Shown here in pieces: positions 9,316 through 9,541 of a stretch of 9,541 bases of DNA (the stretch's first letter is position 1; every line of letters begins with the position of its first letter). The notes under the pieces are model-generated. The model had not been told where the DNA came from and did not search any database. It saw nothing but the letters and a program-made list of their open reading frames with translations. The position numbers and the translations under genes are program-made. The DNA comes from DASWIG01 sp965371445 (lineage in GTDB: Bacteria > Acidobacteriota > Thermoanaerobaculia > Multivoradales > J023), in assembly GCA_965371445.1 (NCBI GenBank), contig CBDUYN010000278.1, positions 1 to 9,541 on the forward strand, given 5' to 3'.

Positions 9316-9541
9316 ATGGCCCCGAAGGACTCGACCGAAGCGCGACCGCCCCCGAAGCTGCTCGACCAGCTGAGGACAGCGATCCGGGTCCGGCATCGAA
9401 AGATCAGCACGGAGCGAGCCTACTGCAGCTGGGTGAAGCGCTTCATCCTGTTCCACGGTAAGCGTCATCCGGCCAAGCTCCTGGGTCACAAGGACGTGAA
9501 GACGACCGAGATCTACACGCACGTCCTCAACCGTGGGGCGG
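9316..9541 (+). pseudogene. integron-integrase-like tyrosine recombinase with core deleted
   Basis: AGGAG at 9305-9309 precedes the ATG by six bases. The frame stays open for 75 codons to the right edge. Residues 11-52 (PPPKLLDQLRTAIRVRHRK, then a Y-W-x-x-R-F-I-L-F-H-G-K-R-H-P pattern) match the N-terminal DNA-binding start of IntI-type integrases. Residue 53 then jumps straight to AKLLGHKDVKTTEIYTHVL, the C-terminal segment with the last conserved His and the nucleophilic Tyr. In an intact IntI of about 320-340 residues these parts lie more than 200 residues apart. The box-I Arg and the His-x-x-Arg motif are gone, so the product could not recombine DNA. The join is in frame. An in-frame ATG at 9109 would add 69 residues without family-like sequence and is not favoured. 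No attC-like cassette array is visible. Confidence 0.8.

Overview
The window is high-GC DNA from a bacterium that probably has an outer membrane, because its core is an RND-type tripartite efflux operon. All three complete genes are on the + strand, each with a good AGGAG-type ribosome site. A 41-bp element downstream of the operon carries the motif GGGACCGCAGGCGTCCCGCC, which I associate with high-GC Acidobacteriota/Planctomycetota-like genomes. That taxonomic hint is an inference.

Left flank (1-858): this is repeat-rich DNA with gene relics. It holds a 24-bp tandem repeat that could encode Pro/Glu/Thr-rich protein (1-120), a 15-bp repeat (147-186), a possible 26-residue membrane peptide (281-361), a minus-strand DinB-like C-terminal scrap (366-425) and a diverged 42-bp repeat (432-557) that runs in frame into that scrap. 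The last ~110 bp before the operon hold a 14-bp perfect palindrome, a 17-bp dyad and a weak promoter candidate. These are plausible regulatory sites.

Core (859-8807): the order is a periplasmic adaptor (369 aa), a 230-bp gap with inverted repeats, a first RND permease (1149 aa) and, 15 bp later, a second RND permease (1047 aa). No outer-membrane channel gene is present, so one elsewhere would be needed. The two permeases are diverged, which recalls MdtABC, where two different permeases share one pump. Both have Asp-Asn in TM4 and Asn-Asn in TM10, where AcrB has Asp-Asp and Lys-Asn. The first also has an acidic insert in its periplasmic porter domain.

Right flank (8808-9541): two identical 41-bp direct repeats with internal hairpins lie just after the operon. 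Four closely spaced perfect hairpins follow (8955-9058). The first two have complementary loops, and the second is followed by T5 and may be the operon terminator. The window ends in an integron-integrase-like ORF in which the N-terminal segment is joined in frame to the C-terminal tyrosine segment, with the catalytic core missing. This is a deletion relic.

I did not see a clearly new biological system. The best leads are the integrase relic, the hairpin cluster, the intra-operon gap and the variant proton-relay residues.
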